From positions 186,001 to 250,000 of the forward strand of contig CBDEGK010000004.1 of NCBI GenBank assembly GCA_965237855.1: a stretch of DNA of 64,000 nt, given 5' to 3'. The position numbers and the translations under genes are program-made. This stretch comes from CBDEGK01 sp965237855 (GTDB lineage: Bacteria > Pseudomonadota > Gammaproteobacteria > Pseudomonadales > Halieaceae). This document shows, one piece after another, positions 53,156-61,853 of this stretch; within the stretch, counting starts at the first letter, position 1; the number at the start of each line of letters is the position of its first letter. The notes under the pieces were generated by a model, which made no database searches, was not told where the DNA came from, and saw only the letters and a program-made list of their open reading frames with translations.

Positions 53156-53591
53156 GTTCGCTGTGTATCAATAAGTTGGGAATCCAGTTCACGGCCCGAC
53201 GCTGCAAACGATCCCCTACTACTTCGCCCTCGTAATCCACGTCGCTGAAGTTCTGCAATTCCGAAAAACTCGCCAGCGCAGGAGCATAGACCAGGGCATA
53301 GTTACCACCGTCGACTTCGGTCTTAACAAACACCTGCGCATTACACACAGCGCAGTGCATAAAGTCCGCGGTATTGGTACCAAAGCGGTGCGCGTACAGA
53401 TAGCGACTGTCCTTTAGGTGTATGTGCAGCTCAGAATCCACCAGCGACAGGTAGGTGGCCCGGCGCGGCTTACAAAACTCACACTGGCAAGCTCGCGCGA
53501 TTTGCTCGGGCAGGGCCAGTTGACAATGGTACTCAAAACGCACTGCACCACAGTCGCAGGCGCCTTCATGGACATGGGAATAGTCAGTCAT
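53145..53591 (-). CDS. GFA-family (DUF636) zinc protein
   Basis: 148 residues. Zinc-binding cysteines are in EGACDCGAVRFEYHC, RACQCEFCKPRRA and HCAVCNAQVFVK, the arrangement of glutathione-dependent formaldehyde-activating-like proteins. The in vivo reaction is generally not known. It overlaps both neighbours (rarD by 8 bases, the LuxR gene by 11). Confidence 0.85.
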   Translation of the reverse strand: MTDYSHVHEGACDCGAVRFEYHCQLALPEQIARACQCEFCKPRRATYLSLVDSELHIHLKDSRYLYAHRFGTNTADFMHCAVCNAQVFVKTEVDGGNYALVYAPALASFSELQNFSDVDYEGEVVGDRLQRRAVNWIPNLLIHSEREG

Positions 53592-54462
53592 TAGCTAAGG
53601 CTCTCACATTTCTCAGACGGCGCAAACTATCCGCTGCCACGATCCCCAGGCCCAGCCAGACCAGGGAGAAGCTGAACAACTGAACCGGGTTCATGGGTTC
53701 GCCAAAGATGCATATGGCGACAAACAACTGGCAACTAGGACCCAGGTAGAAAACCAGGCCCAGGGCGGACAAGGCCGTCAATCGAGAGGCCGCCACATAA
53801 CAAACAAGCGGCACTACCGAGACAATGCCAGCGCCCACCAGGAACAGGTCCACCTTTACCCCGAACTGACCTAAGCCGGCGCCCTGTTGCAGCCAGAACC
53901 AGGCCAGCGCAAACGGCAGCATCAACAGGACTTCGACGAACAAACCCTCAACTGCCTCGACCGATACTGCCTTGCGGATGGCCGCATAAAAGCCAAAGCT
54001 GATCGCAACACCCAGTGCCACCCAGGGCAGGCCCTTATTCTCGATAATCAAGATAGCCATGCCGACCGAGGCCAGGGCGATGGCAATGAGTTGGGCTTTG
54101 TCCAGCTTCTCACCGAATACACCCAGACCAATGGCCACATTGATCAGCGGCAGTAGAAAGTAGCCGAGGCTGGCCTGGGTCGCCTGCTCGTGCGTAACCG
54201 CCCACAGAAAAATTCCCCAATTAGTCATCTGCATCAGCGCCGAACATAATAGTATGGCCACGGTGCGCGGGTTTTTGAACAGCGCCAGGGCGGCCTTCAG
54301 GTGACCGAGAAAGAGCAGGCAGATGACCAGTACCGGGAATGACCAGACCACGCGATGTGCCACCAGGTCCTGGGCTGACACCGGTTTCGTCTCTACCCAG
54401 TACAGGGCCATAAAGCCCCAGATAAGATAGGCGATGGTGGCCAGCAACATACCCCGGTTCAC
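53584..54462 (-). CDS. rarD: RarD-type EamA transporter
   Basis: 292 residues from a GTG (VNRGMLLATIAYLIWGFMAL) with GGAGG 7 bases upstream; the GTG overlaps the stop of the TauE/SafE gene by 4 bases. Ten membrane helices. The RarD features PLINVAIGLGVFGEKLDKAQ and LTALSALGLVFYLGPSCQLF are present. The name rarD derives from chloramphenicol sensitivity; the substrate is unknown. Confidence 0.85.
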   Translation of the reverse strand: MNRGMLLATIAYLIWGFMALYWVETKPVSAQDLVAHRVVWSFPVLVICLLFLGHLKAALALFKNPRTVAILLCSALMQMTNWGIFLWAVTHEQATQASLGYFLLPLINVAIGLGVFGEKLDKAQLIAIALASVGMAILIIENKGLPWVALGVAISFGFYAAIRKAVSVEAVEGLFVEVLLMLPFALAWFWLQQGAGLGQFGVKVDLFLVGAGIVSVVPLVCYVAASRLTALSALGLVFYLGPSCQLFVAICIFGEPMNPVQLFSFSLVWLGLGIVAADSLRRLRNVRALAND

Positions 54463-55184
54463 GCCATGCCTCCGAGCACCGTCATTACGATCATGCGCAC
54501 GGCCAGCAGGCTTACCATCAGTTTGAACCAGAGTTGGAAGTTGCCCTCTGGGATATATTGGCGCAATTGTGTTCCCAGCCAGGAACCTGCGATAACACCC
54601 ACGATCATACCCAGTATTAGCCACAGGTAATCTACGAAGGCGAAACCCATGATGCCGAAAACCATGATTCTCAACAGGTGGTTGCAGCTCATGTAGGTTG
54701 CCGTATTCACCACCAACCAATCTCGCTGTTGTTTGCGCTGCGCCAACACTGCCGCACCCAATGGACCGGTCGCGCCCATCAGCATACCGAGCCCGGTCTG
54801 GTAAAATCCCAGTAGAACCAGGGCCCAATTGCCTGCGCCATGCACACCGGGCAGGGGAACCCAGGTGATTGCCAGGATGAAGACTCCTATGAATGCCGGC
54901 AGCCAATCCAGCTGCAGGTTCTGATAGATCTGCCCTCCTAACAGGGCACCGAGCAGCGCGCCGGTGGCGAAGGGGAAGATCAGGCTCGCGTCGATATGGC
55001 GCCAACCAAACACGGCCCGGGAACTATTGCTGGCCAACTGGGTTACCCCGTGAATGGGGATAATGGCGCCCACCGGCACCAGTCCGGGCATCAGCGTGAT
55101 CAGGAGTACGCCACCGCCCATACCGAATACACCCGCCACGACCGAGGTGACAAGTGCAATCAATATAAGCCAGTATTCAGACAT
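54459..55184 (-). CDS. TauE/SafE (TSUP) family membrane transporter
   Basis: 241 residues with about eight helices. The two family half-motifs are VVAGVFGMGGGVLLITLMPG and GLGMLMGATGPLGAAVLAQR. Members move sulfite, sulfoacetate or other small anions; the substrate here is unknown. It is coupled to rarD by a 4-base overlap and divergent from the MOSC gene. Confidence 0.88.
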   Translation of the reverse strand: MSEYWLILIALVTSVVAGVFGMGGGVLLITLMPGLVPVGAIIPIHGVTQLASNSSRAVFGWRHIDASLIFPFATGALLGALLGGQIYQNLQLDWLPAFIGVFILAITWVPLPGVHGAGNWALVLLGFYQTGLGMLMGATGPLGAAVLAQRKQQRDWLVVNTATYMSCNHLLRIMVFGIMGFAFVDYLWLILGMIVGVIAGSWLGTQLRQYIPEGNFQLWFKLMVSLLAVRMIVMTVLGGMA

Positions 55185-55226
55185 AGGCGTGCATCATACG
55201 CTATCAACCTGTACAAGGAGAGCAAC

Positions 55227-56114
55227 ATGGTCGTGGGGCAACTCGCTGAGATCTGGCAATACCCACTGAAGAGCGCTGGCGGCATGTTACTGGAGCAGGC
55301 CACGATTACCCAGGCCGGTATTGCCGGTGACCGTTGCTGGGCCGTCCTCGACGCCGAACTCAATGAGATTCGCAGTGCCAAACGCTGGCCTGAACTGCTC
55401 AATCTCAGTGCCACCCTGTCGGCACAACCCGATGCAGGGGCGCCAATTTACGAAGATGCAGTGCCGAGCGCCACTGTGACCTTACCCAATGGCGACAGCT
55501 TCAGCACGCGTGACCCACAGGCTGATCAGCGTCTATCAGACTTCCTCGGCAAACCTGCTCGGCTGGCTCCGCTGGCCCCGCCTTCAAGGACGGCTCATTA
55601 CAAGATGGCGAAGGCGCGAACAGAGAAGGATTTTGTCGCAGAAATGGGCTTACTCGAAGGCGAGAGCTTCCCGGATTTCTCAGCTGCACCCGAAGAGCTG
55701 CTGGTGCAGCTGGCAGAGCACGTGACCCCGGTAGGCACCTATTTTGACGCCTTCCCACTGCACCTGGTAACCACCCAGTCTCTCGACTATCTCAGCGAGC
55801 GGGGCCAGGTGGATGCCGCATTCCCACGTTTCCGGGCAAACCTGCTGGTACAGGCAAGCGCGGGCAGCACGGAGTTACCGGAAAATAGCTGGGTCGGAAA
55901 ACGCCTGCAGATTGGAAATGCCATTGTTGCCGTCAACAGCCGCACCGTGCGCTGCAGCATGCCTTCGCGCGAGCAATCTCCCCATGGCCTGGCGGCGATC
56001 AAAGGTATGGCCAGGGCAATGGTTGATCATGTCGATCGGCAGCTGGGAGTTAACCTGCTGATTGAACAAGCCGGCCAATGTAAGCCGGGCGATGACATTA
56101 TTTTATTAGACTGA
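55227..56114 (+). CDS. MOSC-domain molybdenum-cofactor-binding protein
   Basis: 295 residues; AAGGAG lies before the ATG. The N-terminal MOSC_N barrel starts MVVGQLAEIWQYPLKSAGG. The C-terminal MOSC domain is FPRFRANLLVQAS, VNSRTVRCSMPSREQ and GQCKPGDDIILLD. The conserved cysteine expected to bind the cofactor is probably the one in TVRCSMP. It is YcbX/mARC-like but lacks the extra ferredoxin domain of YcbX. It likely reduces N-hydroxylated compounds. Confidence 0.85.
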   Translation: MVVGQLAEIWQYPLKSAGGMLLEQATITQAGIAGDRCWAVLDAELNEIRSAKRWPELLNLSATLSAQPDAGAPIYEDAVPSATVTLPNGDSFSTRDPQADQRLSDFLGKPARLAPLAPPSRTAHYKMAKARTEKDFVAEMGLLEGESFPDFSAAPEELLVQLAEHVTPVGTYFDAFPLHLVTTQSLDYLSERGQVDAAFPRFRANLLVQASAGSTELPENSWVGKRLQIGNAIVAVNSRTVRCSMPSREQSPHGLAAIKGMARAMVDHVDRQLGVNLLIEQAGQCKPGDDIILLD

Positions 56115-56124
56115 GGAGCACTAC

Positions 56125-56529
56125 ATGAGCATTGAACACATTAATCCCGATGGACTGTTTGAACTACCGGGCTTTTCCCAGATTGTAAAAAGCAACGGCG
56201 GCAGCAGGATCTACGTCGCCGGCCAGGGTGCTTTCGACAAAAACATGACGCTGATCGGTGCGGGGGATTATCGGGCCCAGGCCTGCCAGGCGTTCAACAA
56301 CCTGGCGGTCGCCTTGGAGGCAGCCGGCGCCGCGGCAACCGATATTGTCAGCACGGTGATGTACGTGGTTGACCTGGATGCCGACGCCACCCAGGCATTT
56401 ATTGCGGGCATGAACGAGGCACTGGATGGCCAGGGTTTTCCACCTCACGCCTCGAGCCTGATCGGTGTCAAAGGGTTGGCGATGGAGGGCATGCTGGTAG
56501 AAATCAGCGGCGTAGCGGAAATCGACTAA
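56125..56529 (+). CDS. RidA/YjgF-family protein
   Basis: 134 residues. Typical RidA elements are FSQIVKSNGGSRIYVAGQGA, QACQAFNNLAVALEAAGA and the C-terminal GMLVEISGVAEID. The usual catalytic arginine near residue 105 (xRxxV) is not seen; PPHASSLIGVKGLAM occupies that place. It therefore may not be an imine deaminase of the RidA subgroup. It is 10 bases after the MOSC gene, so co-transcribed. Confidence 0.85.
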   Translation: MSIEHINPDGLFELPGFSQIVKSNGGSRIYVAGQGAFDKNMTLIGAGDYRAQACQAFNNLAVALEAAGAAATDIVSTVMYVVDLDADATQAFIAGMNEALDGQGFPPHASSLIGVKGLAMEGMLVEISGVAEID

Positions 56530-56544
56530 GGCGCCAGCCGCATA

Positions 56545-56925
56545 TCAGCCCGGCATCTGACTCATGAACTGATTCATATCGAAGTAATCGCGCCATTTGC
56601 ATATCTTGCCATCACGCAGTTCGAACACGCCCATGACCGGTAACTCCACCCACTTGTCGCCGATCAGGAAACGATCTGTTCGCTCGTTCATGACGGTGCC
56701 ATCGGCATTCTCCGCCTGGTGATGTACGACGAAATGAATCTCAGTGGCAGCCGCGGTGAAACCCTCGATAGTCGCACGGATCATGTCCTTGCCCACATTG
56801 GGGGGATCGATGGGAATGTTCACATACTCCGCATCATCGGTGAAACAGTCAACGACCGTCTCCAAGTCCAGGTTTGCCTGCCACAGGGAACAAAAGTGGC
56901 TCACGATCTCCAAGTTACTCGCCAT
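56545..56925 (-). CDS. Limonene-1,2-epoxide hydrolase-like protein
   Basis: 126 residues with the small alpha+beta barrel of the SnoaL/LEH group. The Asp-Arg-Asp triad of epoxide hydrolases is suggested by MNERTDRFLIGDKW (Arg and Asp) and KWRDYFDMNQF (Asp). GGAGAA precedes the ATG. The substrate is unknown, and a nuclear-transport-factor-2-like non-enzymatic role cannot be ruled out. Confidence 0.8.
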   Translation of the reverse strand: MASNLEIVSHFCSLWQANLDLETVVDCFTDDAEYVNIPIDPPNVGKDMIRATIEGFTAAATEIHFVVHHQAENADGTVMNERTDRFLIGDKWVELPVMGVFELRDGKICKWRDYFDMNQFMSQMPG

Positions 56926-56937
56926 ACTACTTCTCCT

Positions 56938-57594
56938 TTATCCGGCCTCGTCGGCCTCTACAATTTCGGTTTCTTCCAGGGCGGCGGCTATCCACTCCTG
57001 CATGGCCGAATCCGCGCGCAGCGTATCGGACCAGGCCTGTGCCACTGGCGGCAACTCAATCCCATAGGTGGGGAGGCGCATGGCCACCGGTGCATACATC
57101 ACGTCGGCAATTGAAAACTCGCCAAACAGCCAGGGGCCCTTATCCGCGTGCGCATCCCGGCACTCCTGCCAGATCGAAAACACCCGTCCAATGTCCCGTT
57201 CCAGGCCCGCGGTCATTTCCACCTGGCGACCCGCAGCGCGTATGTTCATGGGCATGTCGTTGCGCAGCGCATTAAAGCCGGAGTGCATTTCCGCACAGAT
57301 GGCACGGGCCCAGCCTCTATCCTGCGGATTGGAGGGCAGCATGGTACCTCCCGCGAAAACCTCGTTGGCGTATTCTGCTATCGCCAGGGAATCCCAGATA
57401 CAACGTCCACCGTGCCATAGCACCGGCACCTTGGAGGCCGGCGACAAGTCGCCGATCTCATCAAAGAACTCCGGGGTATCCAGGTGCAGAAGACGCTCTT
57501 CAAACGCCACACCGCTTTTGCGCACCGCCAGCCAGCCACGCAGGGACCAGGAGGAATAATTCTTGTTACCAATTACCAGGATAGTCTGACTCAC
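56938..57594 (-). CDS. Glutathione S-transferase family protein
   Basis: 218 residues. The thioredoxin-like N-domain is ILVIGNKNYSSWSLRGWLAV (active Ser/Tyr region), with KVPVLWHGGRCIWDSLAIAE as the glutathione-binding loop. The all-helical C-domain contains LFGEFSIADVMYAPVAMRL. It lies 12 bases before the epoxide-hydrolase-like gene on the same strand, and the two may act together on electrophiles (inference). Confidence 0.9.
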   Translation of the reverse strand: MSQTILVIGNKNYSSWSLRGWLAVRKSGVAFEERLLHLDTPEFFDEIGDLSPASKVPVLWHGGRCIWDSLAIAEYANEVFAGGTMLPSNPQDRGWARAICAEMHSGFNALRNDMPMNIRAAGRQVEMTAGLERDIGRVFSIWQECRDAHADKGPWLFGEFSIADVMYAPVAMRLPTYGIELPPVAQAWSDTLRADSAMQEWIAAALEETEIVEADEAG

Positions 57595-57670
57595 GTCGAT
57601 GCCTCTGCGCTGCGGAGCCAGCTAGATTAACCCAGATTGGCTTTTCGTGAAGTATCGCCGGTACAAGTAT

Positions 57671-58012
57671 TCAGTTGACGAGGTAAATGACGTAGCCGAC
57701 CTTACAGACCATGTGCAGGGCCTGATCCTGGACCAGGGTGGTTTTGTGTTCGCACTTGGTAAAATCGATGACGCCATGCAGGACGGCTTCTAACAGACCC
57801 AGGTAGAGAGAGCCGGAAATGAGGTATACCGCACCGCCGTGCCCCAGCGAATGCGCCGTCATCCAGTAGTACCAGGCTGGGAAATCGCGGTTCCCATCTT
57901 TGTGGTAGTCACTATGTCGGCTTTTGGCGGCCGCCATAATATTGGGCTGCAGCATAAAATCCAGAACGGCATGCAGCACCAGGAATTGAAACATCAGCTC
58001 GAGCCAGTCCAC
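57671..58012 (-). CDS. DUF3307-like membrane protein
   Basis: 113 residues with about three membrane segments. Conserved histidine and aspartate positions are seen in VLHAVLDFMLQ, MTAHSLGHGGAVYL and VLHGVIDFTKCEH, as in DUF3307 proteins. The function is not known. Single gene between GST and the DUF1445 gene, on the same strand. Confidence 0.75.
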   Translation of the reverse strand: MDWLELMFQFLVLHAVLDFMLQPNIMAAAKSRHSDYHKDGNRDFPAWYYWMTAHSLGHGGAVYLISGSLYLGLLEAVLHGVIDFTKCEHKTTLVQDQALHMVCKVGYVIYLVN

Positions 58013-58124
58013 GCCCTCACCCCCTTATGCTTGGCTTGATTTGATGGCCAGAATAACAGGCTTGAGCGCCTGGAAACAAAGTGTGGCAATAGCAAAAGCG
58101 TGCGCCGATTCTCAGTTTCGGAGA

Positions 58125-58913
58125 TTAAAATACCGCCAACTGGCTGTTTCTCAAATCCGTCACCAACATATCCCCTGGGCCATGGGCAATGCAAAATGGC
58201 GGCTTGGACGCCTCCACCACGCTCTGGGGCGTCACACCACAGCCCCAGAACAGGGGTATCTCACCTGTGTTTATGCTGACGGCATCGCCATAATCAGGGC
58301 TATTGATGTCCCCAATACCAATCAGTGAAGGGTCACCCAGGTGTACCGGTGCACCGTGAACAGAGGGAAACCGGCTACAGATCTGTACCGCGCGAATCGC
58401 ATCCGCCGCTACAAACGGCCGCATGCTCACCACCATGTTGCCGTGCAGTCTGCCCGATGGGGCACACTCGATACTGGTGCGATACATAGGCACATTTTTG
58501 CTTTCGCTAATATTGCGAATCTCCAAGCCGTCAGCAACCAACGCTTCCTCAAAGGAAAAGGAGCAGCCGATGGCAAACACCACCAGGTCGTCACGCCAGA
58601 ATTCAGAGATGTCGGTCGGTGATGCTATCAATGCACCATTTTCATAGACCCGGTAACTGGGCAGGTCGGTGCGGATATCCAGATCTGCGCCGAGGGACGG
58701 TAAATGTGGGTCGCCGGGGTTTTGCGCGACCGCCACCAGTGGGCAGGGCTTGGGGTTTTGCTGACAGAAGCCCATGAAATCCATGGCCCAATCCTGCGGC
58801 AAAATCATGAGGTTGCATTGCACATGCCCCGGCGCAAAACCAGAGGTGTTACCGCTATGTTCCCCGGAGCGAATTTTCTGGCGCAACTCCAGCGCCGCTG
58901 TATTCTTAGTCAT
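58125..58913 (-). CDS. DUF1445 putative hydro-lyase (D-glutamate cyclase-like)
   Basis: 262 residues. Family blocks are TSGFAPGHVQCNLMILPQDW, DDLVVFAIGCSFSFEEAL, YRTSIECAPSGRLHGNMVVS and the C-terminal HGPGDMLVTDL. Members are annotated as putative hydro-lyases; a D-glutamate cyclase activity is known for relatives. The ATG is 6 bases after the stop of the upstream duplicated-domain gene, so they are probably co-transcribed. Confidence 0.87.
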   Translation of the reverse strand: MTKNTAALELRQKIRSGEHSGNTSGFAPGHVQCNLMILPQDWAMDFMGFCQQNPKPCPLVAVAQNPGDPHLPSLGADLDIRTDLPSYRVYENGALIASPTDISEFWRDDLVVFAIGCSFSFEEALVADGLEIRNISESKNVPMYRTSIECAPSGRLHGNMVVSMRPFVAADAIRAVQICSRFPSVHGAPVHLGDPSLIGIGDINSPDYGDAVSINTGEIPLFWGCGVTPQSVVEASKPPFCIAHGPGDMLVTDLRNSQLAVF

Positions 58914-58918
58914 GTCGC

Positions 58919-59983
58919 TCAGTTTACACGGCCTTCAATGTGGCTCAAGTCTATGTGTGCTCCCTCGAAGTAATAAACTCGCATATTGTCACCGCGCTTA
59001 TTGCGGCCGACGAAAGCCAGGTTGGTGGGCCCTACCGCCCTATTACGACCCCCCTTGTACGCCCGGGTCTGCATCACCACAAACATTCCGATAACGTCCC
59101 TGTCCTTGCCTTCCTTGAAACGCTGCTCCAGGAAATCCCGTACCAGGATAAGAATCTCCCGGGACAGGTTGGCACTGCGATTATCGGGTGATACATAGGT
59201 CGCCACCCACCAGAGTTTGTTATCCAGTTGGTTGATTCTGCGGGCCTGGGCTGAAAACTCCGCGATCAGCTTCCCGCTGGTATCGCGGGCGATGGCTGCA
59301 GTATGCGATGCCCGCTCTTTCGCGATGGCCGGGTCTTTCAGGGCACCTTCGCTTTGCAGGAAGTCGGCAACCTCTTCCTCCAGCGCTGGCGTGCGATTAT
59401 CCCAACACAATTCAATATGCGCAGAGCCTTCGGAAGGCGGCGAATCATAGGCGACTGGCAGGGTGTCAGCGTGGTCCTCCAATAGTGCACCGGCGAAGTA
59501 ATACACGCGCATGTCATGACCGGCGCGATTGCGACCAAAGAACAGAAAGCCACCATTCGGGGTCACTGCCTCGGTGCGTGCTTTACTCAGGATGGCGCTC
59601 TGCACTTTCATGATCATGCCGATCACATCCAGGTCTTCGCCTGCGGTAAAGCGCTGCTCAAAATAATCGCGAATCACCAGGTTCAGGCGACGCGCCAGCT
59701 GCCGTTTGACGTGAGCCGGATCCACGTAGACCGCCACAGACCAAAAATCATTTATCAACTGGGCGATATGGATACGCTCTACCGAACCGAGGCCAACAAT
59801 TAGGCCCTGATCATCGTATAGCAGCGCAACCGTCTGACGAGCTCGCTCGAGAGCGCGATCCGCATCTTTGATCGCCCGTGCCTGTATAAATGAGGCTACC
59901 AGGCGCAATTGGTCCTCGCTGAGCTCGCCCCAGCACATATCAATGCGATAACCGTCAGTTAATGGCTCCATGCTATCCAGCAT
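58919..59983 (-). CDS. Unknown protein with an internal domain duplication
   Basis: 354 residues, soluble, no signal peptide. Two related halves: about 12-182 and 190-350. Matched segments include IDMCWGELSEDQLRLVASFI with IELCWDNRTPALEEEVADFL, LNLVIRDYFEQRF with ILILVRDFLEQRF, and FFGRNRAGHDMRVYYFAGAL with FVGRNKRGDNMRVYYFEGAH. Each half is about the size of a GNAT acetyltransferase, and motifs such as VALLYDDQGLIVGLGSVERI could fit that fold, but I do not recognise the family. It lies 5 bases before the DUF1445 gene. Confidence 0.8.
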   Translation of the reverse strand: MLDSMEPLTDGYRIDMCWGELSEDQLRLVASFIQARAIKDADRALERARQTVALLYDDQGLIVGLGSVERIHIAQLINDFWSVAVYVDPAHVKRQLARRLNLVIRDYFEQRFTAGEDLDVIGMIMKVQSAILSKARTEAVTPNGGFLFFGRNRAGHDMRVYYFAGALLEDHADTLPVAYDSPPSEGSAHIELCWDNRTPALEEEVADFLQSEGALKDPAIAKERASHTAAIARDTSGKLIAEFSAQARRINQLDNKLWWVATYVSPDNRSANLSREILILVRDFLEQRFKEGKDRDVIGMFVVMQTRAYKGGRNRAVGPTNLAFVGRNKRGDNMRVYYFEGAHIDLSHIEGRVN

Positions 59984-60013
59984 AGACCAGATAGTGGTAT
60001 CAGTGCGACCCGG

Positions 60014-61729
60014 CTAGTCCCAGCTGAGTTGGACTTCTGGCCGCTGATATACCGGCCGGCCGTCCAATATGGTCAGCAGCACATCAATGTCGCTAACTTC
60101 TGTCGGTGGCACGTCCTCCGGGCTGGCGGAGAGCATCGTCAGGTCAGCCAGGTAACCTGGCGCGAGCGTGCCTTTATTGTTCTCATCAAAGCTGGCGTAG
60201 GCACTGCCCGCCGTGTAGGTGTAGAGGGCTTGTTCAGCACTGAGCACCTGGCTGCTGCCATAGCTCTTTCCCTGCAGGCTGGTGCGGGTCATCAGGCTGC
60301 GAATTCGGCTCATCACATGTGCCGACGAGACCGGGTAATCAGAGTTGCCGGCCACCGGTATACCCATCTCCAGGGCCGCACGATTGGCATGCATCCAGGG
60401 GAAGCGCTGCTCACCATAGGCTTCCATTTTATTGCCGTGCTCCAAAATATAGGAGTGTGGCACTAGCACCACGCCCAGTTCACCAACGCGCTGCAGCAGG
60501 TCGGCGTTGAGTATGCTGGCGTGCTCTATTCGATGGCGGTGGTTGGGACGGGGCTCGTCGGCCAGCGCTTGGGCTATGGCCGTAAGCACCATGTCGATCT
60601 CGCGGTCACCATTGGCATGAATGGCCAATTGCAGGCCGGCATGGTGGATCTCGGCGACCAGGGCATTGAGTTCCTCTTGACTCCGTGCCGGCGGTACACC
60701 GAAATAGTCGGGTTGGTCGGCGTAGGGTTCAAACAACCAGCAAGTGCGGCCGCTGAGGGAATTGCCATGGAATACCTTGATGGTGCTGGCCCTGATCCGA
60801 CTATCCAACAGCCAGCTGAAGAAGCCGCTTTGTTGCAACCAGTGAGTGACCCTGGCGAGCGCCACATGCTCCTCACCTAACATCAAGTTAACCCGCATGG
60901 AGGCATCGTCATTCAATGCCAATTGGTATAGCAGCAACAAGCCGGGTGTTACGTAGGCATCGCCAAGACTGGTGACTCCCATCGCGTGTAAGCGCGCAAA
61001 GGTCTCGCGCAACTCAATGATGGTTTGTTGCAGGCCGCGCTCGGGTTCAGGAAATCGATCTGAATAGAGCAGGTCGCAGGCAGCCGGTTCATTACACACA
61101 CCCGTCGGCTCGCCCTTCTCATCCCGGATAAATGATCCGCCGGCGGGGTCTGGAGTAGCCGCCTCAATACCCGCCGCACTGTATACCAGTGAGTTGGCCG
61201 CAGCGAGATGGCCACTGGAGTGGCGAATGAGTACCGGGTGCTGCTGGGACACCTTGTCCAGTTGTTGCCGGGTCGGGTGTCCGCCCAATGCGACATCGTC
61301 ATAGCCCCAGCCAAGCACCCATTCACCGGCGGGTATTTGACTGGCGCGGACCTGCAGCGTCTCGATTAGCTCGTCAATATTGCTTATAGAAAGCGGCCCC
61401 AAATCCACCGAGTCAGCAGAGACGGCAGCCGGGTGTTGGTGGGCATCGTTAAACCCTGGTAGCAGCGTGCGCCCCCTGGCATTTAGCACCCGAGTCTGCG
61501 GGGTTACCAGGGCACGGATATCCTCATTATTGCCAACAGCGAGGATACGATTCCCGTCGATGGCAATGGCCTGAGCTCGGGGCCGGCTTGGATCCATGGT
61601 CCAGATGTCAGCATTGTGAATAATCAGCGGTGGCTGGCTGTTATCTGCGGGGTAGCAGCCACTCGCCAGCGCCGCGATCAGAAACGGAAATATAAAGTGC
61701 TTCAAATTTTGTGGGAGGGCCATCCGCAA
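60014..61729 (-). CDS. Amidohydrolase-3 family lipoprotein (YtcJ-like)
   Basis: 571 residues. The lipobox IAALASGCYPA predicts a lipid-anchored, periplasm-facing enzyme. The TIM-barrel amidohydrolase has metal ligands in LLPGFNDAHQHPAAVS, LQLAIHANGDREIDM, HRHRIEHASIL and VAGNSDYPVSS, and a terminal TAGSAYASFDENNKGTLAPG. It is divergent from the DUF3604 gene; the shared gap of 124 bases probably holds both promoters. Substrate unknown. Confidence 0.87.
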   Translation of the reverse strand: MRMALPQNLKHFIFPFLIAALASGCYPADNSQPPLIIHNADIWTMDPSRPRAQAIAIDGNRILAVGNNEDIRALVTPQTRVLNARGRTLLPGFNDAHQHPAAVSADSVDLGPLSISNIDELIETLQVRASQIPAGEWVLGWGYDDVALGGHPTRQQLDKVSQQHPVLIRHSSGHLAAANSLVYSAAGIEAATPDPAGGSFIRDEKGEPTGVCNEPAACDLLYSDRFPEPERGLQQTIIELRETFARLHAMGVTSLGDAYVTPGLLLLYQLALNDDASMRVNLMLGEEHVALARVTHWLQQSGFFSWLLDSRIRASTIKVFHGNSLSGRTCWLFEPYADQPDYFGVPPARSQEELNALVAEIHHAGLQLAIHANGDREIDMVLTAIAQALADEPRPNHRHRIEHASILNADLLQRVGELGVVLVPHSYILEHGNKMEAYGEQRFPWMHANRAALEMGIPVAGNSDYPVSSAHVMSRIRSLMTRTSLQGKSYGSSQVLSAEQALYTYTAGSAYASFDENNKGTLAPGYLADLTMLSASPEDVPPTEVSDIDVLLTILDGRPVYQRPEVQLSWD

Positions 61730-61853
61730 AAAGATAACAGGAAATTCAGGTCGGATAAAATGCGACCCAGGCCACTGTTCAACGACAGCGGCTTCTTGCC
61801 AACGCGTTCCCGGCGCGAGAAACTGGTACCAGAACTAACTCGATGAGGAAATC

